Source of the DNA: Kineococcus rhizosphaerae
GTDB lineage: Bacteria; Actinomycetota; Actinomycetes; Actinomycetales; Kineococcaceae
Direction: 5' to 3'
Assembly: GCF_003002055.1 (NCBI RefSeq)
Contig: NZ_PVZF01000001.1
Coordinates: forward strand, 1-64,000
DNA length: 64,000 bases
The notes beneath the pieces were generated by a model. The model ran no database searches. It had not been told where the DNA came from and saw only the letters and a list, made by a program, of their open reading frames with translations. A program made the translations under genes and the position numbers. Positions 18,352-26,921 of this stretch are shown here, piece by piece (position 1 is the first letter of the stretch; each line of letters opens with the position of its first letter).

Positions 18352-21018
18352 GTGACCGGACAGCTTCCGGTCGGGGGAGGGGGCTCACCCGTGGGGGACA
18401 CCGCAGGAACGAGTTTCGTGGGCGACGGGTTCACGACGTTCTCCGAGGAACACGCACAGGGACAGCTGCTCCCGCGCATCGTGGACGTGGCGCTCGCGCT
18501 CGCCGAGGAGGTCCTGGTCGCCGACCCCGGGAGCCGGCTGACCGGAGCCGACCTCCTGCGCCGCGCCGCGCTGGTGCGCGACGCCGTCGTCGCCCACCAC
18601 GCCGGCACCGGCCGCGAGCCCCAGTCGGTCCCCGTCGCGGTCCTGCGCGGCCACGACGCGGGTGCCGTCGCGGCCCTCGTCGGCGTCATCGCCGCCGGCC
18701 ACCCCGCCGTCGTCCTGGACCCGACCACCCCGGCGGTCCGGCTGCGGCACTACGTCGAGGCGGCGGGCGCCTCGCTCGTCGTCTCCGACGCCGCCCGCCG
18801 CGCCACGGCCGCCGAGGTCGCCGCGACCGTCGTCGACCCCGACCGCGACCCGCAGCGCGACCGGCCCGACCACGTCGAGGCCGCCGCGGCGCTGCTGGCC
18901 ACCCCCGCCGCACCCGACGACGTCGCCGTCATCGTCTACACCTCGGGGTCGACCGGTGCGCCCAAGGGCGTGGCCTGCGACCACCGCTCGATCTTGCACG
19001 ACACGTGGGTCAGCTCCGAGGGCACCGGCGCCTACCCCGCCGGCAGCGTCGTGGCCCACCTGCTGCCCATGGCCTTCAGCGCGGGGGTGACGCCCACCCT
19101 GGGCGGTCTGCTCGCCGGCGCCCGGCTGGAGCTGTTCGACCCCCGCCGCCGGCCCGTCACCGAGCTGGCGAGCTTCCTGGCCGAGGTCGGGGCCGACGTC
19201 CTGCTCGCCTCCCCGGCGATCCTGCGCGGGGTCATCGCCTCCCTGGGGCCCGCGGGCCGGCTGCCCGGGCTGAAGACGGTCACCATGGCCGGGGAGACGG
19301 TCCACGGCGCCGAGCTGGCCGCCGTCCGCCGCGCCGTCGGCCCGGAGTGCGTCGTGCGCAACCGCTACGGCTCCACCGAGACGTGGCTGATGACCGAGTA
19401 CCCCATCAGCGGTGACGACGAGGCCCCCGAGGGCGCCACGCCCGTGGGCTGGGCCGTGCCCGGCGCGCGCCTGCAGGTCGAGCTCGAGGACGGCACCCGC
19501 CTCGACGAGGGCACCGGCCGCGTCGTCCTCACCAGCCGCTGGCTGGGGGGCAGGTACTGGAACGCGCCGGAGAAGACGGCGGAGGTGTTCTCCGACAACC
19601 CCGACGGGTCGCGGACGTTCCGCACCAGCGACGTGGGCACCCTGGGCGCCGACGGCTGCCTGCGCCTGCTCGGGCGCAGCGACCACAGCGTCAAGATCCG
19701 GGGCCTGCTCGTCGAACCCGGTGAGATCGACGCCCTGCTGTTCTCGCAGCCGGACGTCCGCGAGGCCCTCGTCGTCGGCCGGCCCAGCCCGCGCACGGGG
19801 CGCACCGCGCTCGTGGCCTACGTCGTGCCCGACGGACCCCGTCCCCAGGCCTCGGCCGTCCGGGCGGTCGTGCGCGCGAACCTGCCCTCGCACATGGTCC
19901 CCGAGCACGTCGTGTTCCTCGACGCGCTGCCGCGCACCGAGCGCGGCAAGCTCGACCGCTCCGCGCTGCCCGAACCGCCGCGCAGCAGCGCCCCCTTCGA
20001 GGTCCCCCGCTCGAGCTGGGAGGAGATCGTCTACGAGCAGTTCTGCGCCGTGCTCGAGCTCGAGGACCTCTCCGTGCACGACGACTTCTTCGAACTCGGC
20101 GGGGACTCCCTGGCCGCCGAGGCCCTCGTGAGCCGCATCGAGGCCCTCGGGGTCCCGGGCGTGCAGGGCATCGGGACGTCCCGGCTCGCCGAGGCCCCCA
20201 CGGTGGCGTCCTTCGCCGTCGCGGTGCGCTCGACGAACCGCAACACCCGTCCCACCCTCGTGCCGCTGCGCACCGAGGGGCGGGGACGACCGCTGTTCCT
20301 CGTCGCCGGGGCCGGCAGCGCCGCCCTGGCGCTGCGCACCCTGGCGCAACGGCTCACCCCGGGGTTCCCCGTGCTGGGGCTGCAGGCCAACGGTCTGGAG
20401 AACAGGGCCCTGCCGGACTGGTCGGTCGAACGCATCGCCCGCCGGCACGTGGCGACCGTCCGTGAACAGCAACCGGACGGTCCGTACCGGATCGCGGGGC
20501 ACTCCCTCGGTGGGCTCGTGGCCCTGGAGATGGCGCAGCAGCTGCGCCGGGCCGGTCAGGACGTCGAACTCCTCGCGATCGTCGACTCGTTCCCCCCGAA
20601 CCCGGCGCTGGCGCCCGTCCCGCAGTACGAGAACACCCTCGCGAAGGTGAAGGAGGGGGCCTCGCTGGCCCTGACCGGCATCAAGGCCCACGCCGGTCTC
20701 GGTCACTACGTCCGGTTCTTCCGCCAGGGCAACTTCCTGCAGCGCAGGTACACCACCGACGTCTACCCCGGCCGCACGCTCGTCGTCGTGGCGTCCGAGG
20801 ACGTCGACGCGGGAGCCCGCCGGCAGTGGGAACCCCACCTGAGCGGTGAGTTCCGCGTCGTCGAGGTCCCCGGGGAGCACATGTCGATCCTTCGGGACCC
20901 GCGCGTCGCCGAACCCGCCGCTCTGCTCTCGCGGTGGTTGCTGGGCGAGGAGAACCTCGACGAGGTGGTCGTCGACGTGCGGGACACCGCGAACGGGGCT
21001 GAACTCGCCGAACGCTGA
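18352..21018 (+). CDS. NRPS-like adenylation-carrier-thioesterase enzyme
   Basis: 888 residues in three parts. Adenylation domain (about 30-530) with core A3 YTSGSTGAPKGV at about 198, NRYGSTET, GRSDHSVKIRG and the A10 lysine in RTERGKLDRSAL. Carrier domain (about 560-630) with DDFFELGGDSLAAEA, the Ser being the phosphopantetheine site. Thioesterase (about 650-875) with GHSLGG nucleophile near 719 and GEHMSIL His near 842. There is no condensation domain, so it likely activates one acid and releases it by hydrolysis, lactonisation or self-condensation. Fungal atromentin and bacterial ralfuranone synthetases share this A-T-TE plan. Single gene, own promoter, closed by a strong hairpin. Substrate unknown. 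Confidence 0.88.
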   Translation: MTGQLPVGGGGSPVGDTAGTSFVGDGFTTFSEEHAQGQLLPRIVDVALALAEEVLVADPGSRLTGADLLRRAALVRDAVVAHHAGTGREPQSVPVAVLRGHDAGAVAALVGVIAAGHPAVVLDPTTPAVRLRHYVEAAGASLVVSDAARRATAAEVAATVVDPDRDPQRDRPDHVEAAAALLATPAAPDDVAVIVYTSGSTGAPKGVACDHRSILHDTWVSSEGTGAYPAGSVVAHLLPMAFSAGVTPTLGGLLAGARLELFDPRRRPVTELASFLAEVGADVLLASPAILRGVIASLGPAGRLPGLKTVTMAGETVHGAELAAVRRAVGPECVVRNRYGSTETWLMTEYPISGDDEAPEGATPVGWAVPGARLQVELEDGTRLDEGTGRVVLTSRWLGGRYWNAPEKTAEVFSDNPDGSRTFRTSDVGTLGADGCLRLLGRSDHSVKIRGLLVEPGEIDALLFSQPDVREALVVGRPSPRTGRTALVAYVVPDGPRPQASAVRAVVRANLPSHMVPEHVVFLDALPRTERGKLDRSALPEPPRSSAPFEVPRSSWEEIVYEQFCAVLELEDLSVHDDFFELGGDSLAAEALVSRIEALGVPGVQGIGTSRLAEAPTVASFAVAVRSTNRNTRPTLVPLRTEGRGRPLFLVAGAGSAALALRTLAQRLTPGFPVLGLQANGLENRALPDWSVERIARRHVATVREQQPDGPYRIAGHSLGGLVALEMAQQLRRAGQDVELLAIVDSFPPNPALAPVPQYENTLAKVKEGASLALTGIKAHAGLGHYVRFFRQGNFLQRRYTTDVYPGRTLVVVASEDVDAGARRQWEPHLSGEFRVVEVPGEHMSILRDPRVAEPAALLSRWLLGEENLDEVVVDVRDTANGAELAER

Positions 21019-21025
21019 CCGCCCC

Positions 21026-21061
21026 GGGTGAGTTCCGCCGCCGCTGCGGCGGAACTCACCC
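21026..21061 (+). terminator. Perfect 16-bp hairpin terminator
   Basis: GGGTGAGTTCCGCCGC (21026-21041), a CGCT loop and the exact reverse complement (21046-21061), starting seven bases after the A-T-TE stop. No T tract follows, as is common for actinobacterial terminators. It separates the synthetase from the pilus operon. The remaining bases to 21180 hold no gene that can be supported. Confidence 0.75.
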
Positions 21062-21180
21062 GATGCGACCACACAGCGTCCTGCCGGCCTGCGCGAAGCG
21101 GGTGACGTCCTGCCCCCGGACGGCGCAACGGGCTGCGTTCCGTCACCGGTTCCCGGTGCCCGGCTGGCACTGTCGACGCC

Positions 21181-21939
21181 ATGCCCTCCGCTGTCCCGAC
21201 GCTGAAGCGCGCCCGCACCCGCGCCGACTCCGGCCCGCCCGCGACCGGCCCGGCCGCCGCCGACCGCCTGCCCGGGCCGGTCCGCGAACGCCGTCCCGCG
21301 CTCATCGCCTTCGGGTTGGTGCTCGTCGTGGGCGGCGCGCTGGGCAGCGCACTGGTGGTGCACCGCAGCGGTGACCGGGTCGACGTCCTCGTCGCCCGGC
21401 ACGAGGTCGCCCCGGGCGCCCTCGTCACCGCCGACGACTTCGGGACCGCCCGAGTCGCCGCCGACGGCGCGGCCACCGTCCCGGCCAGCGCGCTGGCGAA
21501 CTTCGTCGGGACCTACGCGACGACCCGGATCCCGGCCGACACCCTCGTCAACCGCACGATGTTCCTCGCCGGTGACAGCGTGCCCGCCGGCGCCGCCGTC
21601 GTCGGCGTGGTCCTCGGCCCCGAGCAGCGGCCCACCCAGGGGCTCGCCTCCGGCGACGTCGTCCGCGCCTACCTCGTCGCGGCCGACGGCTCCACGACCG
21701 TCACGGGCCAGCCCCCCGGCACGGTGCTGCTCGACGCCGCCCGGGTCGTCGCCGCCGGCACCCCGGCAGCCGGTCCGGCCGCGGGCCAGGTCGCGGTCGC
21801 CTCCGACTCCGGGACCGTCTCGCTGCTCGTGCCCACCGGTGACGCCGCGCAGGTCGTCGCCGCCGCCGCCGCCGGCCAGGTGGCCCTCGTGCGGCTCGCC
21901 GAGGCCACCACCCCGCCCGTCGACCTCGTGCGGGAGTGA
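21181..21939 (+). CDS. cpaB: RcpC/CpaB-like pilus assembly protein (SAF domain)
   Basis: 252 residues. A basic N terminus, one membrane anchor (LIAFGLVLVVGGALGSALVV, about residues 41-60) and a SAF domain (DVLVARHEVAPGALVTADDF) as in CpaB/RcpC. These proteins sit at the outside of the membrane and help Flp pilus assembly, in Gram-negatives next to the secretin; no secretin exists here, as expected in a Gram-positive. First gene of the Tad operon, ATG start four bases from the next gene. Confidence 0.75.
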   Translation: MPSAVPTLKRARTRADSGPPATGPAAADRLPGPVRERRPALIAFGLVLVVGGALGSALVVHRSGDRVDVLVARHEVAPGALVTADDFGTARVAADGAATVPASALANFVGTYATTRIPADTLVNRTMFLAGDSVPAGAAVVGVVLGPEQRPTQGLASGDVVRAYLVAADGSTTVTGQPPGTVLLDAARVVAAGTPAAGPAAGQVAVASDSGTVSLLVPTGDAAQVVAAAAAGQVALVRLAEATTPPVDLVRE

Positions 21940-21943
21940 ACCC

Positions 21944-22738
21944 GTGGCCGTCGTGACCTTCCTGTCCGCCAAGGGATCGCCCGGCGTGACGACCACCGCC
22001 CTGCTGTGCGCGGCCCTGTGGCCCCGGCCGGCCGTCCTCGTCGAGGCCGACCCCGCCGGGGGTGACCTCCTCGCCCGGGTCCCCGCCGCCGACGGCTCCG
22101 TCCTGGACGCCGACCACGGGCTGCTCCCGCTGCTGACCACCGCCCGTCGCGGCCTGAGCGCCGCCCAGGTGCTCGAGCAGACCCAGCTCGTGGCGGGCGG
22201 CTCGCGCGTCGTCGTGGGTCTCGCCGGCTCCGAGCAGGCCCAGGCCGCCGGGTCCGGCTGGTCCGCCCTGGCCCGGGCCCTGCGCGAGGTGAGCCGCGAG
22301 CACGACGTCCTCGTCGACGCCGGACGCGTGGGGGCCGACCCCGTCCACCTCGACCTGCTGCGCGCCAGCGACGTCGTCACGCTCGTCGTGCGCGCGCAGG
22401 TCTCCGCCGTCCTGCACGCCCGCGAGCGGCTGCGCGTCCTGTCCGGTGCGCTGCGCCGGCCCGACGGTCTGCTGCCGCGCACGGGGGTCGTCGTCGTGGG
22501 CGACCTGCGCCGCCACGCCCGCGAGGTCGCCGACGCCACCGGGCTGCTGAGCGCCGTCGGGGACTGGGTGGACGACTTCGGGGCCCTGCCCCTGGACCCC
22601 GCCGGGGCCGCCGTCTTCGACGGCGCGCGCACGTCCCGCCCCGAGCGCACCGCCCTGGTCCGCAGCGGCCGGGCCCTGGTCGCCGACCTCGTCGCCGCGT
22701 CCACGGGCGCCGCCGGCACCGGACGGAGCGCCGCGTGA
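21944..22738 (+). CDS. TadZ/CpaE-like MinD-family protein with degenerate P-loop
   Basis: 264 residues, MinD/ParA fold. The N-terminal loop is FLSAKGSPGVTTTALL: in place of KGG-x-GK(T/S) it reads KGSPGVTT, so the P-loop lysine is a valine. Downstream motifs (VLVEADPAGGDLL, DVLVDAGRVGAD) keep the fold. TadZ/CpaE places the Tad machine at the cell pole and several family members have lost ATPase residues. GTG start four bases after the cpaB stop; overlaps the next gene by four bases. Confidence 0.75.
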   Translation: MAVVTFLSAKGSPGVTTTALLCAALWPRPAVLVEADPAGGDLLARVPAADGSVLDADHGLLPLLTTARRGLSAAQVLEQTQLVAGGSRVVVGLAGSEQAQAAGSGWSALARALREVSREHDVLVDAGRVGADPVHLDLLRASDVVTLVVRAQVSAVLHARERLRVLSGALRRPDGLLPRTGVVVVGDLRRHAREVADATGLLSAVGDWVDDFGALPLDPAGAAVFDGARTSRPERTALVRSGRALVADLVAASTGAAGTGRSAA

Positions 22739-24069
22739 GCGCCGCGGTGGAGGAACGGCGCAGCGTCGACCACGACCTCGTGCGCCGGTTGCGCGCCGCG
22801 GTGGCCGACCGCCTCTCGGCCCAGCGCCGCCGCGACGACGCCGACGGGCGCGCGCCCATGTCGGCCGCCGACGAACGCCAGTTCGCCCGTTCCCTCGTCG
22901 TGCAGGTCCTCGAGGACCACGCCCGCGCCGAGCTCGAGGCCGGCCGCGCGCCGCTGTCGCCCGGCGGGGAGGAGGCCGTCGCCGCCGCCATCGTCGCCGC
23001 GCTGTTCGGCGTCGGCCGGTTGCAGCCGCTGCTGGAGGACCCCGACGTCGAGAACGTCGACATCAACGGCTGCGACCGCGTCTTCGTCTCCTACGCCGAC
23101 GGGCGCGAGGAACTGCACGACCCCGTCGCCGAGTCCGACGAGGACCTCGTCGAACTCGTCCAGGTGCTCGCCTCGAACGTGGGCCTGACGAGCCGGCCGT
23201 TCGACGCCGCGAACCCGCAGCTGGACCTGCGGCTGCCCGACGGTTCGCGCCTGTCGGCCGTCATGGGGGTCTGCCGCCGGCCGGCCCTCAGCATCCGGCG
23301 GGCGCGGTTGTCCAGCGCCACGCTCGGCGACCTCGTTCGCTCGGGGACCATGACCGAGGACCTCGCGCAGTTCCTGCGCGCCGCCGTGCGGGCGCGCAAG
23401 AACATCATGATCGCGGGGTCGACGAACTCGGGGAAGACGACGCTGCTGCGCGCCCTGGCCTCCGAGATCCCCGCCCACGAAAGGCTCATCACCGTCGAGC
23501 GCGCGCTGGAACTCGGGCTCGACGCCCAGCCCGGGCACCCCAACGCCGTCGCCTTCGAGGAACGGCTGCCGAACTCCGAGGGGCTCGGCGGGGTGACGAT
23601 GGCCGACCTCGTGCGCCGTTCGCTGCGCATGAACCCCAGCCGCGTCATCGTCGGGGAGGTCCTCGGCGACGAGATCGTCACGATGCTCAACGCCATGAGC
23701 CAGGGCAACGACGGGTCGCTGTCCACCATCCACGCGAACTCCTCCGCGGAGGTGTTCAACCGCATCGCCACGTACGCGCTGCAGGCCGAGGAGCACCTGC
23801 CCGTCGAGGCGAGCCACATGCTCGTCGCCGGTGCGGTGGACTTCGTGGTGTTCCTCGACAAGCAGAACACCTACCACTCCGGGGGCGGTCTGCGGCGCGT
23901 GGTCGCCAGCGTCCGGGAGGTCACCGGCGTGGACGGCCGCGTCCTGAGCTCGGAGGTCTTCCTCGCCGGGCGCGACGGCGTCGCGCGGGCCCACGCCCCC
24001 CTGCAGTGCGCCGACGACCTCGAAGCCGCCGGGTACGTCGCCCCCGTGCTCCAGCGGTGGGGCGCGTGA
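22735..24069 (+). CDS. cpaF: Tad pilus secretion ATPase CpaF/TadA
   Basis: 444 residues. Type II/IV secretion ATPase core: Walker A GSTNSGKTTLLRAL near residue 228, Asp box ITVERALELGLD, Walker B VIVGEVLGDE near 305 and the His box STIHANSS. It is the cytosolic hexamer that drives Flp pilin export. The N-terminal domain carries the conserved VENVDINGCDRVFV. GTG start overlaps the tadZ-like stop; stop overlaps tadB. Confidence 0.93.
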   Translation: MSAAVEERRSVDHDLVRRLRAAVADRLSAQRRRDDADGRAPMSAADERQFARSLVVQVLEDHARAELEAGRAPLSPGGEEAVAAAIVAALFGVGRLQPLLEDPDVENVDINGCDRVFVSYADGREELHDPVAESDEDLVELVQVLASNVGLTSRPFDAANPQLDLRLPDGSRLSAVMGVCRRPALSIRRARLSSATLGDLVRSGTMTEDLAQFLRAAVRARKNIMIAGSTNSGKTTLLRALASEIPAHERLITVERALELGLDAQPGHPNAVAFEERLPNSEGLGGVTMADLVRRSLRMNPSRVIVGEVLGDEIVTMLNAMSQGNDGSLSTIHANSSAEVFNRIATYALQAEEHLPVEASHMLVAGAVDFVVFLDKQNTYHSGGGLRRVVASVREVTGVDGRVLSSEVFLAGRDGVARAHAPLQCADDLEAAGYVAPVLQRWGA

Positions 24070-24914
24070 ACGCCGCACCGGAGGTCCTCGTCGCGCTCAC
24101 CGCGACCGGGGCCGGGCTCGGTCTGCTGCTCGCGGCGCTGGGGTTCTCCGGCCGCCTCGCCGGCCCGAGCTCGCGCCCGGGCCGGCGCCGCCCCGACCTG
24201 CTCACCCGGCAGGTCCTGCTGGGGCTGGGGGCGGGGGTCCTCACCCTGGTCCTGACCCGCTGGGTCGTCGCCGGGGTGGGCATCGGCCTGCTCGTCGCCT
24301 GCTGGCAGCGGCTGCTCGGCGGCAACGCCGAGGAGAACCGCGGCATCGCCCGCCTGGAGGCGCTCGCGACCTGGACGGAGTCGTTGCGCGACACCATCGC
24401 CGGGGCCATCGGGCTCGAGCAGGCCATCCCCGCCACGGCCGGCACCTCGGCCCCGGCGCTGCGCCCGTCGCTGAACCTGCTGGTCGACCGGCTGCGCATC
24501 CGCGAACCCCTGCCCGACGCGCTGCTGCGCTTCGCCGACGACGTCGACGACGCCAGCGCCGACGTGGTCGTGGCGGCCCTGGTGCTCAACGCCCGGTTGC
24601 GCGGGCCGGGGCTGCGCGACGTCCTGAGCGCGCTCGCGGCCTCGACCCGCGAGGAGCTCGACGTGCGGCGCCGCATCGAGGCCAGCCGCCGCAGCATCCG
24701 CCGCAGCGTGCAGATCGTGCTGCTCATCGTCCTGGGGGTCATGGGGTTGCTGGCCGTCTTCAACCGCGCCTACGTGGCGCCGTACTCCTCCTTCGCCGGG
24801 CAGGTCGCGCTCGTCCTCGTCGCGGCGCTCATGGTGCTCGGGCTGGTCTGGTTGCGCCGGCTGGCCACGGTCGAGACGCACGAGCGGTTCCTGGCGGGGG
24901 TGCGGGGCCGGTGA
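24066..24914 (+). CDS. tadB: Tad pilus membrane platform protein TadB
   Basis: 282 residues with membrane helices at both ends and a cytosolic type II secretion F domain between (LEALATWTESLRDTIAGAIGLEQAI; later DVLSALAASTREELDVRRRIEASRRSIRRS). With TadC it forms the inner-membrane platform that contacts the CpaF ATPase. GTG start overlaps cpaF; stop overlaps tadC. Confidence 0.85.
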   Translation: MNAAPEVLVALTATGAGLGLLLAALGFSGRLAGPSSRPGRRRPDLLTRQVLLGLGAGVLTLVLTRWVVAGVGIGLLVACWQRLLGGNAEENRGIARLEALATWTESLRDTIAGAIGLEQAIPATAGTSAPALRPSLNLLVDRLRIREPLPDALLRFADDVDDASADVVVAALVLNARLRGPGLRDVLSALAASTREELDVRRRIEASRRSIRRSVQIVLLIVLGVMGLLAVFNRAYVAPYSSFAGQVALVLVAALMVLGLVWLRRLATVETHERFLAGVRGR

Positions 24915-25873
24915 GCGACCTGCAGCTCGCCCTGGCCGCGGGCGCGGCGACGGCCGGGGGTCTGCTGGCCCTGGGCACCGCGTTCGTCCGTCCCCGGCCG
25001 TCGGTGGCCTCCCAGGTCGCCCGCGTCGAGGGTCTGCGCCGCTCGCACCAGCGGCAGGCGCTGTCGGCCGCGGAGGCCGCCGCGTCGGCCGCTCCCGACC
25101 GCGGGTTGTTCGGGGTGTCCGCGACCTTCGGGCGGGCGATGGCCCGGCTGGCCGACCGGCTCGAGGTCCTCGCCAGTGACCGCGGCTGGCGGTTGCGGCG
25201 CACCCGCGCCGACCTGGCCGTCCTGGGCCGGCGCACGGGGGAGTTCCTGGCGACGAAGGTCGTCGCTGCGCTCGTCCTGCTGCTGCTCGCCCCGGTCTGC
25301 TGGGTCGTCCTGCGCACCTTCGGGGTCCCCCTGCCCGGCGGTGTCCCGCTGTCGCTGGCCCTCGTGCTGGGCGGGACGGGTTTCGTCGTGCCGGACCTGG
25401 CGCTGCGCTCGGACGCGGCGCGTCGTCGGCGCGACTTCCGGCGCGTCGTCGGCGTGTTCTCCGACCTGGTCGCCATGAACCTCGCCGGGGGCCGCGGGCT
25501 GCCGGAGGCGCTGCTGAGCTCGGCCTCCGTCAGCGACTACTGGGCGCTCGTGCGGATCCGGCAGGCGCTGTCGGGGGCCCGGCTGTCGGGGAGCACCCCG
25601 TGGCAGGCGCTCGGGGACCTCGGCACGGAACTGGCCGTCGCCGAACTCGTCGACCTCGCCGGGGCGCTGGCCCTGGCCGCCGACGACGGTGCGAAGATCC
25701 GCGCCTCGCTCGCCGCCCGCGCCGCCACCCTGCGGCGCCGCGACATGGCCGACGTCGAGGGCGAGGCGGGGGAGAAGTCCCAGTCGATGCTCGTCGCCCA
25801 GCTCGTGCTGTGCACCGCGTTCATGGTGTTCCTCGCCTTCCCCGCCGTCCACAACCTCATGGCCACCTCGTGA
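24911..25873 (+). CDS. tadC: Tad pilus membrane platform protein TadC
   Basis: 320 residues, type II secretion F domain (DFRRVVGVFSDLVAMNLAGGRGLPEALL) flanked by hydrophobic helices at about 120-160 and at the C terminus. TadB-TadC pairs are the usual split platform of Tad systems. GTG start overlaps the tadB stop. Followed by a 24-base gap with an AAGGAG ribosome site for the pilin. Confidence 0.85.
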   Translation: MSDLQLALAAGAATAGGLLALGTAFVRPRPSVASQVARVEGLRRSHQRQALSAAEAAASAAPDRGLFGVSATFGRAMARLADRLEVLASDRGWRLRRTRADLAVLGRRTGEFLATKVVAALVLLLLAPVCWVVLRTFGVPLPGGVPLSLALVLGGTGFVVPDLALRSDAARRRRDFRRVVGVFSDLVAMNLAGGRGLPEALLSSASVSDYWALVRIRQALSGARLSGSTPWQALGDLGTELAVAELVDLAGALALAADDGAKIRASLAARAATLRRRDMADVEGEAGEKSQSMLVAQLVLCTAFMVFLAFPAVHNLMATS

Positions 25874-25897
25874 CCGGAACCCCTGAAGGAGAAACCC

Positions 25898-26128
25898 ATG
25901 TCCCCCACCTCCCTCGCCCGCTGCGCGCGGGCGCTCTCGGCCCGCGCCCGGCGCGCGGCCCGCAGCGGTCGCGACGCCGGCGCCTCGGCGCTGGAGTGGG
26001 CGATCATCGCGGCCGTCGTGGTCGTGGCGGCCTCGCTCATCGGCGGGGCGATCTACAAGATCGTCCAGGACAAGAGCAGCGCCCTGGAGAAGTGCGCGTC
26101 CGTCGCCGTCGGCACCGCCTGCAGCTGA
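25898..26128 (+). CDS. flp: Flp-type major pilin
   Basis: 76 residues. A long basic leader ends in RDAGASALEWAIIAAVVVV: cleavage is expected after Gly28, leaving Glu at position +5 followed by Trp (the family usually has Glu-Tyr) and a hydrophobic assembly helix. The mature pilin is about 48 residues with two cysteines near the C terminus (KCASVAVGTACS) that could form a disulfide. Strong AAGGAG site before the ATG suggests high expression. No prepilin peptidase gene is in the window. Confidence 0.85.
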   Translation: MSPTSLARCARALSARARRAARSGRDAGASALEWAIIAAVVVVAASLIGGAIYKIVQDKSSALEKCASVAVGTACS

Positions 26129-26520
26129 ACGACCGGGGTTCGGCGGCCCTGGAGATGGCGTTCGTCGCCCCGGTGTTCCTGCTGCTGGTGTTCTTCGGGA
26201 TCCAGGTGGGGTTGTGGGCCTACGGGCGCTCGGTCGCCCTGGCCGCCGCGCGCGAGGGCGTCGCGCAGCTGCGCGTCGTGCCCGACCCGCAGGTGGCGGC
26301 CCAGGCCGACCCCGTCGTGCGCCGGCACGTCGAGCAGTTCGCGACGACGATCGGCCGCGAGTCCCTCCTGGACCCGCGGGCGGTCACGGCGTGGAGCGCG
26401 GACCAGAGCTCCGTCACGGTCACCGTGACCGGGCACGTCATCAGCCTCGTGCCCGGCCTGGACCTGTCCACGACCCAGCACGCCGCGGGCACGCTGGAGC
26501 GGTTCGGGAGCGCCCGGTGA
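26092..26520 (+). CDS. tadE: TadE-like minor pilin
   Basis: About 142 residues. DRGSAALEMAFVAPVFLLLVFFGIQVG is the TadE N-terminal segment (cleavage-like Gly, Glu at +5/6, hydrophobic helix). No ATG precedes it; the GTG at 26092, with GGAG just upstream, lies inside the flp gene and gives an Arg-rich leader, overlapping flp by 37 bases. A start at a non-standard codon nearer the flp stop cannot be excluded. Minor pilins cap or prime the Flp fibre. Confidence 0.75.
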   Translation: MRVRRRRHRLQLNDRGSAALEMAFVAPVFLLLVFFGIQVGLWAYGRSVALAAAREGVAQLRVVPDPQVAAQADPVVRRHVEQFATTIGRESLLDPRAVTAWSADQSSVTVTVTGHVISLVPGLDLSTTQHAAGTLERFGSAR

Positions 26521-26921
26521 CCCGCCGCGACGAGGGGTCGATCGCCCTGGAGTTCACGCTCGTCGCCCCGGCGCTCCTGCTGCTGATCCTGCTGCTGCTC
26601 GCCTACGCCCGGGTCACGGACGTGTCGGCGACCCTGGACACCGGGGTGCGCGACGCGGCCCGCGCGGCCACGACCTCGCGCGACCCCGCCGCGGCCCGCA
26701 CCCGGGCGTTCGCCGTGGTGCGGGCCGCGGTCGGGCCGGGCAACTGCGCCGACAGCCTCACGGTCCCGCCCCTCGCGGAGTTCACCCCGGGCCGGGCCGT
26801 CACGGTCACGGCCCGGTGCACGTACTCGGTCGCCGACCTCGGGCTGCCCGGTCTGCCCGGTTCGTTCACGGTGACGAGTTCGTTCTCCTCACCCCTGGAC
26901 CCCAACCGGGAGGTGTCGTGA
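26517..26921 (+). CDS. TadE/TadF-like minor pilin
   Basis: 134 residues. N terminus TRRDEGSIALEFTLVAPALLLLILLLLAYA is a second TadE-type helix, followed by an extracytoplasmic domain with two cysteines (NCADS and RCTYS) that may pair. GTG start overlaps the previous stop and the stop overlaps the next start, so three minor pilins are made in series. Confidence 0.78.
   Translation: MTRRDEGSIALEFTLVAPALLLLILLLLAYARVTDVSATLDTGVRDAARAATTSRDPAAARTRAFAVVRAAVGPGNCADSLTVPPLAEFTPGRAVTVTARCTYSVADLGLPGLPGSFTVTSSFSSPLDPNREVS

Noticed and set aside
21062-21180. Riboswitch or small gene upstream of cpaB
   Set aside because: No conserved fold or coding bias was recognised; probably the promoter and leader of the pilus operon.
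18385-24078. Very long open frame on the minus strand opposite the synthetase and pilus genes
   Set aside because: It is the mirror of well-supported plus-strand genes; in such GC-rich DNA the opposite frame is often free of stops. The peptide is low complexity with no family motif.
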